Counted from the first letter of the stretch, positions 42,501 to 49,114 are shown. The stretch is DNA of 49,114 bases from Actinomycetes bacterium (GCA_023264975.1 JAHFUS010000029.1:1-49114), one strand, 5' to 3'. Translations and numbers: made by a program. The notes: generated by a model not told the origin, from the sequence alone.

Positions 42501-42965
42501 GAGCACGGTGGCATGGTGGCCATGGTGCGGGCCCTCACCGGTTCCAACCCCAAAGCGTGGTTCGGGGACAGCTCCGATCCGGCCCGGCCGCGGGTACGGT
42601 CGCTGGCCGAGGAGGCGGCCCGGGTGGTGCGGACCCGCGTGGTCAACCCTAAGTGGATCGACGCCATGATGCGCCACGGCTACAAGGGCGCCTTCGAGAT
42701 GGCGGCGACGGTGGACTACCTGTTCGGCTACGACGCCACCGCCCAGGTGGCGGAGGACTGGATGTACGAGCGGGTAACCGACGCCTACGTGGCCGACCCC
42801 GGCGTGCGCTCCTTCTTCGAGCGGTCCAACCCGTGGGCCCTGCGCTCGATCGCCGAACGGCTCCTCGAGGCCGACGAGCGGGGCATGTGGGACGCCAGTG
42901 ACGCCGCCCGCAAGACCCTCCAAGCCGCCCTGCTCGAGGCCGAGGGTTGGGAGGAGGGACGGTGA
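39525..42965 (+). CDS. cobN: Aerobic cobaltochelatase large subunit CobN
   Basis: A 1146-residue CobN/BchH-family chelatase that inserts cobalt into hydrogenobyrinic acid a,c-diamide with ATP. Recognisable stretches are SAYPTKRSRLGNAVALDTPA, VVHVGKHGTLEWLPGK (about 510), FYPFVVNDPGEGTQAKRR, LPTGRNFWSIDPKAVPS and NQDNREHDIFDSDDY. The start ATG 39525 has GGGAGG just upstream. CobN rather than BchH is favoured by the surrounding cobalamin genes and the absence of bacteriochlorophyll genes. Its stop overlaps the next gene. Confidence 0.93.
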   Translation: MTILFLSHADTDLLTVRSVVEGLPHGFPGVRAANPSALAGPPPLDGIEVVLVRLLGGSRAWDGFDATRAACIAGGIPLLAFAGETVPDGELTRLSTVPSATTATAFRYLAAGGVENMAQLLRFVADTVLFHGWGFEAPVEVPATGRWGQWRTREGRPAIGVVFYRAHVLAGNTLFVDQLCAAIEAHGGDPLAVYCYSLRPDAEGRVEALELLAEAGVDAVVTTVLAMGAAAGEEWSVPQLAALDVVVIQAVAATSSSSQWEDSAAGLAPVDVASAVAIPEFDGRVIAPAFSFKEIVDDGDDLGSPVTAYRTVADRVERVAGIAVRLARLRHTPAPERRVALVLSAYPTKRSRLGNAVALDTPASVIRLLHALRDEGVQVDRIPTDGDTLMAELADCFTYDRDSLGASQLAAAAGRFSAGDYRSWFATLPAPAQEKVESHWGEAPGEVYRDGDDLVFPGIDLGGVLIAVQPPRGFGENPVAVYHSPDLPPTHHYLGFYRWLDTVWGADAVVHVGKHGTLEWLPGKGVALSGGCFPDAALGDLPLFYPFVVNDPGEGTQAKRRAHAVVIDHLLPPMTRAETYGELARLEQLLDEHARIQSLDPTKLPAVRAQVWDLLVEAEIARDLGLAARPDDDAFDDVVLHVDGYLCELKDAQIRGGLHVFGDAPAGDAEVDLVLAITRLPQAGVPALRASLPADAGRHEVDALEEANRVTLAALQDGGWRYDGDDPTLRWVCGRLVPALRATPDEVANLLHGLAGGYVPAGPSGAPTRGMAHVLPTGRNFWSIDPKAVPSPLAWEVGRKLADRLLERHLAEDGTYPSTVGLVVWGTATMRTAGDDVAEALALVGVRPVWEPLSGRVTGIERIGDDELGRPRIDVTLRISGFFRDAFPHVVDLLDDAIALAGFSHDGDPRIFGPKPGGYGSGILALLESRDWRDDDDLAAVYEAWSGFAYGRGRAGEAAAPAMRRRFAAIDVAVKNQDNREHDIFDSDDYLQEHGGMVAMVRALTGSNPKAWFGDSSDPARPRVRSLAEEAARVVRTRVVNPKWIDAMMRHGYKGAFEMAATVDYLFGYDATAQVAEDWMYERVTDAYVADPGVRSFFERSNPWALRSIAERLLEADERGMWDASDAARKTLQAALLEAEGWEEGR

Positions 42966-44689
42966 CGCGCTACCCGTTCAGCGCCGTCGTCGGCCAGGAC
43001 GACCTCAAGCTGGCGCTCGTGCTGGCTGCCGTCAACCGCGGGATCGGGGGCGTGCTGCTGCGCGGCCAGAAGGGTTCGGCCAAGACCACGATCGCCCGCG
43101 GCCTGGCCGGCCTGCTCCCCGACGCCGCGGCCTTCGTCGAGCTCCCCCTCGGCGCCACCGAGGAGCGCGTGATCGGCTCGTTGGACCTGGCGTCGATGCT
43201 CGCCGGCGCCGGCGTGCGCTTCCAGGCCGGTCTGCTGGCCACCGCCCATGGGGGCGTGCTCTACGTGGACGAGGTCAACCTCCTGGCCGACCATCTCGTC
43301 GACGTCCTGCTCGACGTCGCCGTCAGCGGCGAGAACGTGGTGGAGCGCGACGGCGTCTCGCACCGCCACCCGGCCCGCTTCGTGCTGGTCGGCTCGATGA
43401 ACCCCGAGGAGGGCGAGCTGCGACCGCAGCTGCTCGACCGGTTCGGTCTGGCGGTCGACGTGGCCGCCCCGGTCGACGCCGCCGTACGGGCCGAGATCGT
43501 CCGGCGCCGCCTGGACTTCGACGCCGACCCGGCCGACTTCCGCTCGCGGTGGGCACCGGCCGAGGACACGCTCGTCGAGCGCCTGTGCGCGGCACGCCCC
43601 GCCGGCGTTCCCGACGACCTGCTGGAGCCCATCGCCTCGCTGTGCGTGGCCGTCGGCGCCGAGGGGCTGCGCGCCGACCTGGTGATCGCCCGCGCCGCCG
43701 CCGCCCTCGCTGGCTGGGAGGGGCGCACGACTGCCGGCCCGGACGACGTCCGCCGGGTCGCCCACCTGGCCCTCGCCCACCGCAGCCGCCGCACCCCCTT
43801 CGAGGCCCCCGGCATCGACCACCAGGAGCTGGCGGACGCCCTCGACCAGAGTCTGGGCGACGGCGCCGACGACGGCGCCGGTGACCCCACGGACGGAGAC
43901 GCCGGCCGTGGGCCCGAGCGCCACCACGACGGAGCCGGGCCGGCCCGGCCGGTCCGGCTGGCATCCGCCCCGTCGCCTGGCGGCGCACCGGGGCGGCGCT
44001 CACCCGGCAGCGGTCCTCGCGGGCGCCTCGTCTCCGACCGGGCGGCCGAGGGCCCCGTCGCGTCCCTCGCGGTGGCCGGCACCGCCAGGGCGACCGCCGT
44101 CGCCCGAGTCGCCGACCCCGACTCGCCACCCCTGCTCCGGGAGGCGGTGCGGGAGGCCAAAGTCGCCAACCTGGTCGTCATCGCCGTCGACACGTCGGGC
44201 TCGATGGGCGCCGAACGGCGCATGGCCGCCGTCACCGCCGCCGTCCACGGCCTGCTCGTGGACGCCTATCAGCGCCGCGACCGGGTGGCGGTGGTGGGCT
44301 TTCGCGACCAGGGGGCGGAGGTGGTCGTGCGGCCGACCGGCAGCATCGAAATCGCCAAGACCCGCCTGGGCTCGGTCACCACCGGGGGACGCACCCCGCT
44401 GGCCGCCGGCATCGACGCCGCCCTCGATCTGGCGTCGAGCTCGTCCGTCGATCACCGGCCGCTGGTCGTGCTGGTGTCCGACGGCCGGGCCACCGCCGCG
44501 GCCGCCGGCGTCGACCCGATGGCCGCCGCCCTCGATGCCGCCGGCCGGGTGCGCCGCCGCGGCGTGAGCGCCGTGGTCGTCGACGCCGAGGACGGTCCCA
44601 CCCGCCTCCGCCTCGCCCTCCCACTCGCCGAGGCGATGGGGGCCCGGTACCTGACACTGGCCGAGATGGAAGCAGGCGGGCTCGGGTGA
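42962..44689 (+). CDS. ChlI-ChlD fused chelatase ATPase subunit, probable CobN partner
   Basis: A 575-residue protein joining a ChlI-type AAA+ ATPase to a ChlD-type von Willebrand A domain. Walker A GQKGSAKTT is at about 35-43, Walker B VLYVDEVNLL near 100, and LLDRFGL near 156. An acidic/Gly-rich linker (about 295-375) leads to the vWA domain with MIDAS DTSGS near 409. Such fusions replace the separate CobS/CobT subunits of Pseudomonas and drive the CobN chelatase. GTG at 42962 overlaps the cobN stop (GTGA) and is preceded by GGAGGGA. Confidence 0.88.
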   Translation: MTRYPFSAVVGQDDLKLALVLAAVNRGIGGVLLRGQKGSAKTTIARGLAGLLPDAAAFVELPLGATEERVIGSLDLASMLAGAGVRFQAGLLATAHGGVLYVDEVNLLADHLVDVLLDVAVSGENVVERDGVSHRHPARFVLVGSMNPEEGELRPQLLDRFGLAVDVAAPVDAAVRAEIVRRRLDFDADPADFRSRWAPAEDTLVERLCAARPAGVPDDLLEPIASLCVAVGAEGLRADLVIARAAAALAGWEGRTTAGPDDVRRVAHLALAHRSRRTPFEAPGIDHQELADALDQSLGDGADDGAGDPTDGDAGRGPERHHDGAGPARPVRLASAPSPGGAPGRRSPGSGPRGRLVSDRAAEGPVASLAVAGTARATAVARVADPDSPPLLREAVREAKVANLVVIAVDTSGSMGAERRMAAVTAAVHGLLVDAYQRRDRVAVVGFRDQGAEVVVRPTGSIEIAKTRLGSVTTGGRTPLAAGIDAALDLASSSSVDHRPLVVLVSDGRATAAAAGVDPMAAALDAAGRVRRRGVSAVVVDAEDGPTRLRLALPLAEAMGARYLTLAEMEAGGLG

Positions 44690-45402
44690 CGCAGCCGCGC
44701 AACGAGGAGCTCCTCGGCGTGGTCACCGGTCTCGTCCCGTTCCTGCGCTGGCGCATCGGACCGCCGGCCGCCGACGAGCTGGTGGGCGCCGACCTGGCCG
44801 CCGATCCCGACCATCTGGCGGAGGCTGTCGCCGCCACCTCGGCCGGTCGGGGGACCGACGACGCCCAGGTGGCCGCATCCCTGTGGTGGCAGTCGTACGC
44901 CTACCGCGTCGCCGGCACCACGCTGGGTTGCTGGTTGCTGTCGGGCGCCGCCCCCGACCCGGCGGCCCCGGGCACCGCTGTCGCCACGGCGCGGTCGCGG
45001 CCGTCATCGGTGATCTACGCGCCCGATGCAGGCACGGTCACCGACCTCGGCCAACTGGTCGAGCGGCTCTTCGCCGGCCACCTGGACGAGGTGGCGGCGT
45101 CGCTACGGGCCCGCCACGCCCTCGGGGCCGCCCTCGTGGCCGGCAACACCGCCTCCAGCATCGAGTCGGCGCTCGCCGCCGTGCGTTCCGCGCCCGGCGC
45201 CCCCGAGCGGGACGAGCGACTGGCGGCGGTTCGAGCCGCCCTGCCCACTGGAGTGGCTGCCACCGTCGAGCTGGGGCCGGAGGGCGCCCGGCGGCGGACC
45301 TGCTGCCTGTGGTGGAAGACGACCGACGCGGCGGGGAGGCTGTGCGCCGACTGCTCGCTGCACGACCGGCCGGCCGGCGCTACAGTCACCGGCGACGACT
45401 GA
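44686..45402 (+). CDS. FhuF-like iron-sulfur protein in the cobalamin operon
   Basis: A 238-residue protein whose C-terminus has the FhuF-type [2Fe-2S] ligand pattern: Cys206-Cys207, 12 residues, then Cys220-x2-Cys223 (RTCCLWWKTTDAAG, CADCSLHD). The rest has the FhuF-like mixed fold pattern with LWWQSYAYRVAGTTLGCWLL. FhuF reduces ferric siderophores. No siderophore genes are near; instead it overlaps the cobaltochelatase ATPase gene (GTGA) and precedes a B12 riboswitch. I infer a reductase for a cobalt corrinoid or for cobalt complexes. A promoter-like TACAGT (45381-45386) lies near its end. Confidence 0.8.
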   Translation: MTQPRNEELLGVVTGLVPFLRWRIGPPAADELVGADLAADPDHLAEAVAATSAGRGTDDAQVAASLWWQSYAYRVAGTTLGCWLLSGAAPDPAAPGTAVATARSRPSSVIYAPDAGTVTDLGQLVERLFAGHLDEVAASLRARHALGAALVAGNTASSIESALAAVRSAPGAPERDERLAAVRAALPTGVAATVELGPEGARRRTCCLWWKTTDAAGRLCADCSLHDRPAGATVTGDD

Positions 45403-45404
45403 CG

Positions 45405-45500
45405 TACCCAGGAAGCCGGTGCAATCCCGGCGCGGTCGCGCCGCTGTGACCAGGTCGCTCCCTTTCGGATCGACCTGGAAGCCAGACCCTGGTTCGTCGG
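45405..45500 (+). promoter_or_regulatory. Cobalamin riboswitch upstream of cbtB
   Basis: CAGGAAGCCGGTGCAATCCC, then GGCGCGGTCGCGCCGCTGTG (45409-45448), is a cobalamin riboswitch core with the expected GGTG-AATCC and CGCCGCTGTG elements. A stem built from CAGGTCG / CGACCTG (45451-45457, 45470-45476) and GGAAGCCAGACCC (45477-45489) provide the B12 box. It should control the cobalt transporter and the downstream cobT and pduX genes. The promoter candidate is TACAGT at 45381-45386. Confidence 0.88.
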
Positions 45501-45510
45501 CAACGACCAA

Positions 45511-45527
45511 CGGGACGCGTCATCCCG
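45511..45527 (+). promoter_or_regulatory. Small hairpin between riboswitch and cbtB ribosome binding site
   Basis: CGGGA-cgcgtca-TCCCG forms a 5-bp stem with a 7-base loop just before GAGAGGAG, the cbtB Shine-Dalgarno. It could be part of the riboswitch expression platform, switching between sequestering and freeing the site. No U-run follows, so translational control is more likely than termination. Confidence 0.35.
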
Positions 45528-45543
45528 AGAGGAGACACCGACC

Positions 45544-45762
45544 ATGGCTGCACCCATCGCCGCCGACCGTCCCACCGTGTGGGCCCCGACCGCCGTGCCG
45601 TTGCGCGAGATCCTCCCGTGGGTGGTCCTCGTCGCCCTCATGGCCGTGATCGGCCTCTACTTCGTCGGCGCCGAGGGGGGCGCGGCATCCCTGGTGGGCG
45701 GCACGGCGGTGCACGAGTTCGTACACGACGCCCGCCACCTCCTCGCCTTCCCCTGCCACTGA
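45544..45762 (+). CDS. cbtB: Cobalt transporter subunit CbtB
   Basis: A 72-residue protein with one membrane helix (ILPWVVLVALMAVIGLYFV) and the C-terminal CbtB signature VHEFVHDARHLLAFPCH with its conserved His residues and Cys. With CbtA it forms a B12-riboswitch-regulated cobalt uptake system. ATG at 45544 follows GAGAGGAG. cbtA starts 18 bases after its stop. Confidence 0.9.
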   Translation: MAAPIAADRPTVWAPTAVPLREILPWVVLVALMAVIGLYFVGAEGGAASLVGGTAVHEFVHDARHLLAFPCH

Positions 45763-45780
45763 CCGCCGCCGAGACCCGCT

Positions 45781-46527
45781 GTGGTCAGGACCTACATCTT
45801 GCGCGGCCTGCTGGCCGGCGTCATCGCGGCGGCGGCCGCCTTCGGGTTCGCCCGCGTCGTCGGCGAGCCCCAGGTCGAGCGGGCCGTCGCCCGCGAGGCG
45901 GCGGCCGCCCACCAACGCGATGACCCCTCGGAACCGGCCGTCGTCAGCCGGGATGTCCAGACCACCGTCGGCCTCGCAACCGGCCTGGTGGTCGCCGGGG
46001 CCGCCCTGGGCGGACTGTTCTCGCTCGCCTTTGCTGTCGTGTACCGCCGCTTCGCCGACGCCGGCGCTCGGGGCACCGCCCTCGCCGTAGCGGGGGCGGC
46101 GTGCATCGCCGTCTTCGTCGTCCCGTTCCTCAAGTACCCGGCCAACCCGCCGGCGGTGGGGAATCCCGCCACCATCGGGCACCGCACCGCCTTGTACTTC
46201 ACCCTCCTCGCCTTCTCCCTCGTCAGCCTTGTCATCTCCGTCGCCTGCCAACGCCGGCTCGTGGCGCGCCTGTCCGCCTGGAACGCGTCGCTCATCGCCG
46301 CCGCCACGTACCTCGCCCTCGTCGCCGCCGCCTACGTCATCCTGCCGGGCGTCGACGAGGTGGCCGCCGGCTACCCGGCCAGCCTGTTGTGGCGCTTCCG
46401 GGTGGCGGGCGCCGGCATCCAGTGCGTGCTGTGGGTCACGATCGGGCTGGCCTTCGGCACCCTCACAGAACGATCCGAACGCGGGGCCGCCCGGTCCCGT
46501 TCCGACCTGATCTCCGCGAAAGGCTGA
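45781..46527 (+). CDS. cbtA: Cobalt transporter subunit CbtA
   Basis: A 248-residue membrane protein of five to seven helices, with the CbtA pattern RTYILRGLLAGVIAAAAAFG, FARVVGEPQVERAV, VVPFLKYPANPPAVGNPATI and LLWRFRVAGAGIQ. It pairs with CbtB for cobalt uptake. The start is GTG at 45781. The gene ends four bases before the HAD-cobT fusion, so cobalt import and lower-ligand activation share one transcript under the same riboswitch. Confidence 0.9.
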   Translation: MVRTYILRGLLAGVIAAAAAFGFARVVGEPQVERAVAREAAAAHQRDDPSEPAVVSRDVQTTVGLATGLVVAGAALGGLFSLAFAVVYRRFADAGARGTALAVAGAACIAVFVVPFLKYPANPPAVGNPATIGHRTALYFTLLAFSLVSLVISVACQRRLVARLSAWNASLIAAATYLALVAAAYVILPGVDEVAAGYPASLLWRFRVAGAGIQCVLWVTIGLAFGTLTERSERGAARSRSDLISAKG

Positions 46528-46531
46528 ACCG

Positions 46532-48046
46532 ATGCCGGCACTGCTCGACACGATCATCTTCGACATCGGTGGCACCCTCGTCGTCGAGGCGGAGCCGGCC
46601 ACGCCGACGGACTGGCTAGACGTCGTCCTCCGGCCGCGCGTCGTCGAAGACCTAAGTGAGCTCGCCGATGCCGGCTACCGGCTCGCCGCCGCCACCAACA
46701 CGGCGACGATGGGCGAAGACGAGGTCCGGGCTCTGCTCAGCCCGTCCGGTGTGAGCCGGCTGCTCGAGGCGCTCGCCACCTCCGCGCAGGTCGGGGTCGA
46801 CAAGCCGAACCCGGCCGTGCTCCTCGCTGTCCTCGAACGGCTCGGGGTCACCGACCCGGCGAGGGCGCTGTACGTCGGCGACCGCGACATCGACGAGGCG
46901 GCCGCGGTGGCGGCCGGCATGGCGTTCGCTCCCGTCGGCGTCGGCACCGTGCGGGCAGCCGTCGACGGCTGGATCGAAGCGAACGCGGGCAGCCGGTTCG
47001 CGGCCGCCGCCGCCGCCGTCCACCCGCCTGACCCCCGAGCGGCCGCCGCCGCCGCCGACCTCCAGGATCGCCTCACCAAGCCTCGGGGCTCGCTCGGCCG
47101 CCTCGAATCCATCGGCATCCAGTTGGCCGGCCTGGCCGGCGTCAGTCCGCCGCCCGTGCCAGCACCGGCGACGGTGACGATCTTCGCCGGGGACCACGGT
47201 GTTCACGCCGAAGGCGTTTCGCCTTGGCCACAGGAAGTCACCGCCCAGATGGTGGCCAACTTCGCCACCGGCGGGGCGGCCGTCAACGTTCTCGCCCGCC
47301 ACAGCGGCGTCGGGGTCGTGGTGGTCGACGTCGGCGTCGCCACCCCCCTTCTTGCGACTGAAGGCGTCGTGGAGCGGCGCGTCCGTCCCGGCACAGCCAA
47401 CCTGGCGACGGGCCCGGCGATGACCGTCGTCGAAGCCCGCCAGGCACTCGACGTCGGCACCGAGTTCGCCGAGGCCGCCGTCGGCCGGGGCGCCCGATGC
47501 CTGATCACCGGCGACATGGGGATCGCCAACACGACTCCGTCGGCCGCGCTGATCGCCGCCGTCACGGGCCGCCGGCCGGCCGAGGTCACCGGTCGCGGGG
47601 CGGGCATCGACGACGCGACCCTTGCCCTCAAGATCGAGGTCATCGAAACTGCCCTGTCCCGGCTGGCCGCCGACGCCGATCCACTCACCGTCCTCGCCGA
47701 GGTGGGCGGGCTGGAGATCGCCGCACTGGCCGGCTATATCGTCGCCGGCGCGGCGGCCGGGGTCCCGGTCGTCGTCGACGGCGTCATCGCCATCGCCGCC
47801 CTCGTCGTCGCCGAGGCACTCGTCCCCGGCACGTCGGCGTGGTGCGTCGCCGGGCACCGCTCGGTCGAGCCTGGCGCCACCGCTGCGCTCGCCCATCTCC
47901 GAATGGAGCCCGTCCTCGAACTCGGACTCCGCCTCGGCGAAGGCACCGGCGCCCTGCTCGCGCTCCCGATCGTGCAGGCCGCGGCCCAGATCCTCGGCGA
48001 GATGGCCACATTCGACAGCGCTGGCGTGGCCGACAAGCAGGCGTGA
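46532..48046 (+). CDS. cobT: HAD-superfamily phosphatase fused to nicotinate-nucleotide:DMB phosphoribosyltransferase (CobT)
   Basis: A 504-residue fusion. Residues 1 to about 160 are a small HAD hydrolase with nucleophile Asp11 in FDIGGTLV, Thr in ATNTA, Lys in DKPNP and acidic motif YVGDRDIDEA (Asp117, Asp121); the usual second Asp of motif I is Gly13, as in some active HAD phosphatases. Residues about 165-504 are complete CobT (LTKPRGSLGRLE, IFAGDHGVHAEGVS, catalytic Glu470 in LGEGTGA), which forms alpha-ribazole-5'-phosphate. The HAD part could dephosphorylate that product. ATG at 46532 lies four bases after cbtA. The stop overlaps pduX. Confidence 0.9.
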   Translation: MPALLDTIIFDIGGTLVVEAEPATPTDWLDVVLRPRVVEDLSELADAGYRLAAATNTATMGEDEVRALLSPSGVSRLLEALATSAQVGVDKPNPAVLLAVLERLGVTDPARALYVGDRDIDEAAAVAAGMAFAPVGVGTVRAAVDGWIEANAGSRFAAAAAAVHPPDPRAAAAAADLQDRLTKPRGSLGRLESIGIQLAGLAGVSPPPVPAPATVTIFAGDHGVHAEGVSPWPQEVTAQMVANFATGGAAVNVLARHSGVGVVVVDVGVATPLLATEGVVERRVRPGTANLATGPAMTVVEARQALDVGTEFAEAAVGRGARCLITGDMGIANTTPSAALIAAVTGRRPAEVTGRGAGIDDATLALKIEVIETALSRLAADADPLTVLAEVGGLEIAALAGYIVAGAAAGVPVVVDGVIAIAALVVAEALVPGTSAWCVAGHRSVEPGATAALAHLRMEPVLELGLRLGEGTGALLALPIVQAAAQILGEMATFDSAGVADKQA

Positions 48047-48891
48047 TCCGCACGGGCCGTGGCTTCGCCCCGGGAAGCTGCGGCGAGCTCGTGCAGGGCG
48101 TCACCACCGAGGGTGAGGCGTTCCAGGTGTCGTTGCCGATCGCCCTCGGGACCACGATCGTGGCCCGCTTCGAGGAGTCGGACGAGGTCGATGTGGTGGC
48201 GCCGCCGGCCCTGACCAAGCTCGTCGCCGGCGTGGCGGCCACGCTCGACCTGCTCGGCGTGGCGCCTCATCGTGTGCACGTCCGCCGGACCACCGACCTG
48301 ACGGTCGGCAAGGGCCTGGCCTCGTCGACGGCCGACATCGTGGCCGCTGCCCGCGCCACGGCGCGCGCGTTCGGAGAGGAGCTCACTGCCGCTGAGCTTG
48401 CGACGTTGGCGGGTTCGATCGAGCCCTCGGACGGCTCGATGTACCCCCGGATGGCGCTCCTCCGGCGTCGCGGGGTCGCCCTACGGAGGTGGACATGGAC
48501 GCCGACCTTCACAGCTCTGGTGCTCGTCCCGCTCGCAACAGTGGTCACCGAGGATGCACCCGTCGAGCGCCTCGCCCGCGCCGCCCGGCGCTACGACCGC
48601 ATGCTCGAGGACCTCGAACGGGGGGCGAGGGCCCGTGATCGCGACGGCTTCCTCCTTGCCGCGGCGATGTCGGCTGAGATCCACCACGAGCTGATCGGCA
48701 ACCATTGGACCGCCCGCCTTCCCCGGCTGGCCGCTGCGACCGGCGCCCTCGGATGGAATCTCGCCCACACCGGCTCGGTTGCCGGCGTGCTGTTCGAACC
48801 CACACGGGATGGCTGGTGCGCCGCGCATCGGGCTGCGATCCGCCTTCGCCGTCATTGCGATGTCCGGACCATCGTGACGGCTGCGGGATAA
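48043..48891 (+). CDS. pduX: GHMP-family kinase, probable L-threonine kinase (PduX-like)
   Basis: A 282-residue GHMP kinase. The N-terminus GFAPGSCGELVQG matches PduX-type L-threonine kinases, and the ATP-binding motif VGKGLASSTADIVAAARA (about 88-105) replaces the usual PxxxGLGSSAA. The product, L-threonine phosphate, feeds the CobC/CobD-like decarboxylase to make the aminopropanol arm. GTG at 48043 overlaps the cobT stop. It is the last gene of the riboswitch-controlled cbtB operon. Confidence 0.85.
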   Translation: MIRTGRGFAPGSCGELVQGVTTEGEAFQVSLPIALGTTIVARFEESDEVDVVAPPALTKLVAGVAATLDLLGVAPHRVHVRRTTDLTVGKGLASSTADIVAAARATARAFGEELTAAELATLAGSIEPSDGSMYPRMALLRRRGVALRRWTWTPTFTALVLVPLATVVTEDAPVERLARAARRYDRMLEDLERGARARDRDGFLLAAAMSAEIHHELIGNHWTARLPRLAAATGALGWNLAHTGSVAGVLFEPTRDGWCAAHRAAIRLRRHCDVRTIVTAAG

Positions 48892-48921
48892 TGGCGTCGC
48901 CCCACCTTCAAATGAACGTCG

Positions 48922-49114
48922 TCACCCTTCGAGGGTTCGGCGGATGTCGCCGATGGCCAGGTCCACCACCCCGGCGGTGCGTGGACCGAGGGTGATGGTG
49001 ACCGCCTTGCCGCCCTTGCGGTGCACCACCAGGATGCGATGCCCCTGCTCCCGAGCGGCGCTCCCCGGCGCCAGTCCCGGGTTCTCGGCGATCCGTCCGG
49101 AACTGGTGGTGGCC
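48922..49114 (-). pseudogene. Tyrosine recombinase (phage integrase family) fragment, runs off the window
   Basis: The minus strand encodes, from the window edge to TGA at 48922-48924, about 64 residues including HRILVVHRKGGKAVTITLGP and RTAGVVDLAIGD. This is the beta-strand region around the conserved Lys of tyrosine recombinase catalytic domains (pattern RxLxVxRKGGKxxxIPLxPRTxxAxDLxxG). A functional enzyme needs a further 100 or more residues with the His-x-x-Arg and Tyr motifs, but the frame stops after IRRTLEG, so it is truncated or frameshifted. It marks possible past mobility at the border of the B12 island. Confidence 0.6.

Noticed and set aside
39486-42923. 1145-residue minus-strand open frame
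   Set aside because: It is the antisense shadow of cobN, with Gly/Val/His/Gln-rich composition and no domain.

Overview
The window is about 49 kb of very GC-rich DNA with dense, tightly packed genes, many GTG starts and stop/start overlaps of the GTGA or ATGA type. No tRNA, rRNA, CRISPR array or intact insertion sequence was seen. The left end keeps the order pstP-rodA-pbpA-pknB, then convergent trpG and a DUF881 gene, then crgA. This is the same order as the origin-proximal division locus of Mycobacterium tuberculosis (Rv0018c to Rv0011c), but pknA is missing. That points to an actinobacterium, probably outside the classical mycobacterial and streptomycete groups (an Acidimicrobiia-like lineage is my inference).

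Layout. 1-7 kb: cell-wall and division kinase locus. 7-10.4 kb: alpha/beta hydrolase, a small membrane protein and an ABC exporter half-transporter. 10.4-16.4 kb: two divergent cyclic-di-GMP signalling genes; the left one is cut by an in-frame TAG between its membrane sensor and its GGDEF-EAL half. 16.6-25 kb: accessory region with two DUF1326/DUF2182 cysteine-rich gene pairs. These flank an operon of ECF sigma factor, zinc-finger anti-sigma membrane protein and ABC transporter, whose permease carries a frameshift. The region also holds gene remnants (one PIN-domain toxin-like) and a minisatellite. 25-48.9 kb: a nearly complete cobalamin (B12) biosynthesis island. The last 190 bp hold the end of a broken tyrosine-recombinase-like gene.

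How the B12 island works. Ring contraction and methylation use CobI, CobM, CobF, CobK, CobL and a CbiG-CobJ-CobH triple fusion. Amidation uses CobB and CobQ. Cobalt enters through CbtA/CbtB and is inserted by CobN with a ChlI-ChlD-type ATPase; a CbiX chelatase is also present. Adenosylation is by CobO. The aminopropanol arm uses a PduX-like threonine kinase, a CobC/CobD-like PLP enzyme and CbiB. Nucleotide-loop assembly uses CobU, CobS and a HAD-CobT fusion. Two cobalamin riboswitches control cobQ-cobN-chlID-fhuF and cbtB-cbtA-cobT-pduX. CobG, CobR and CobA are not in the window.

Most unusual points: CobI carries an N-terminal ribbon-helix-helix DNA-binding domain and is divergent from cobF over a 29-bp gap with operator-like repeats. 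CobT is fused to a HAD phosphatase that could supply the missing alpha-ribazole-phosphate phosphatase. A FhuF-like Fe-S protein sits where a cobalt-corrin reductase is needed. A nine-codon leader ORF couples the first riboswitch to cobQ. All functional statements rest on motif recognition by eye; no searches were run.
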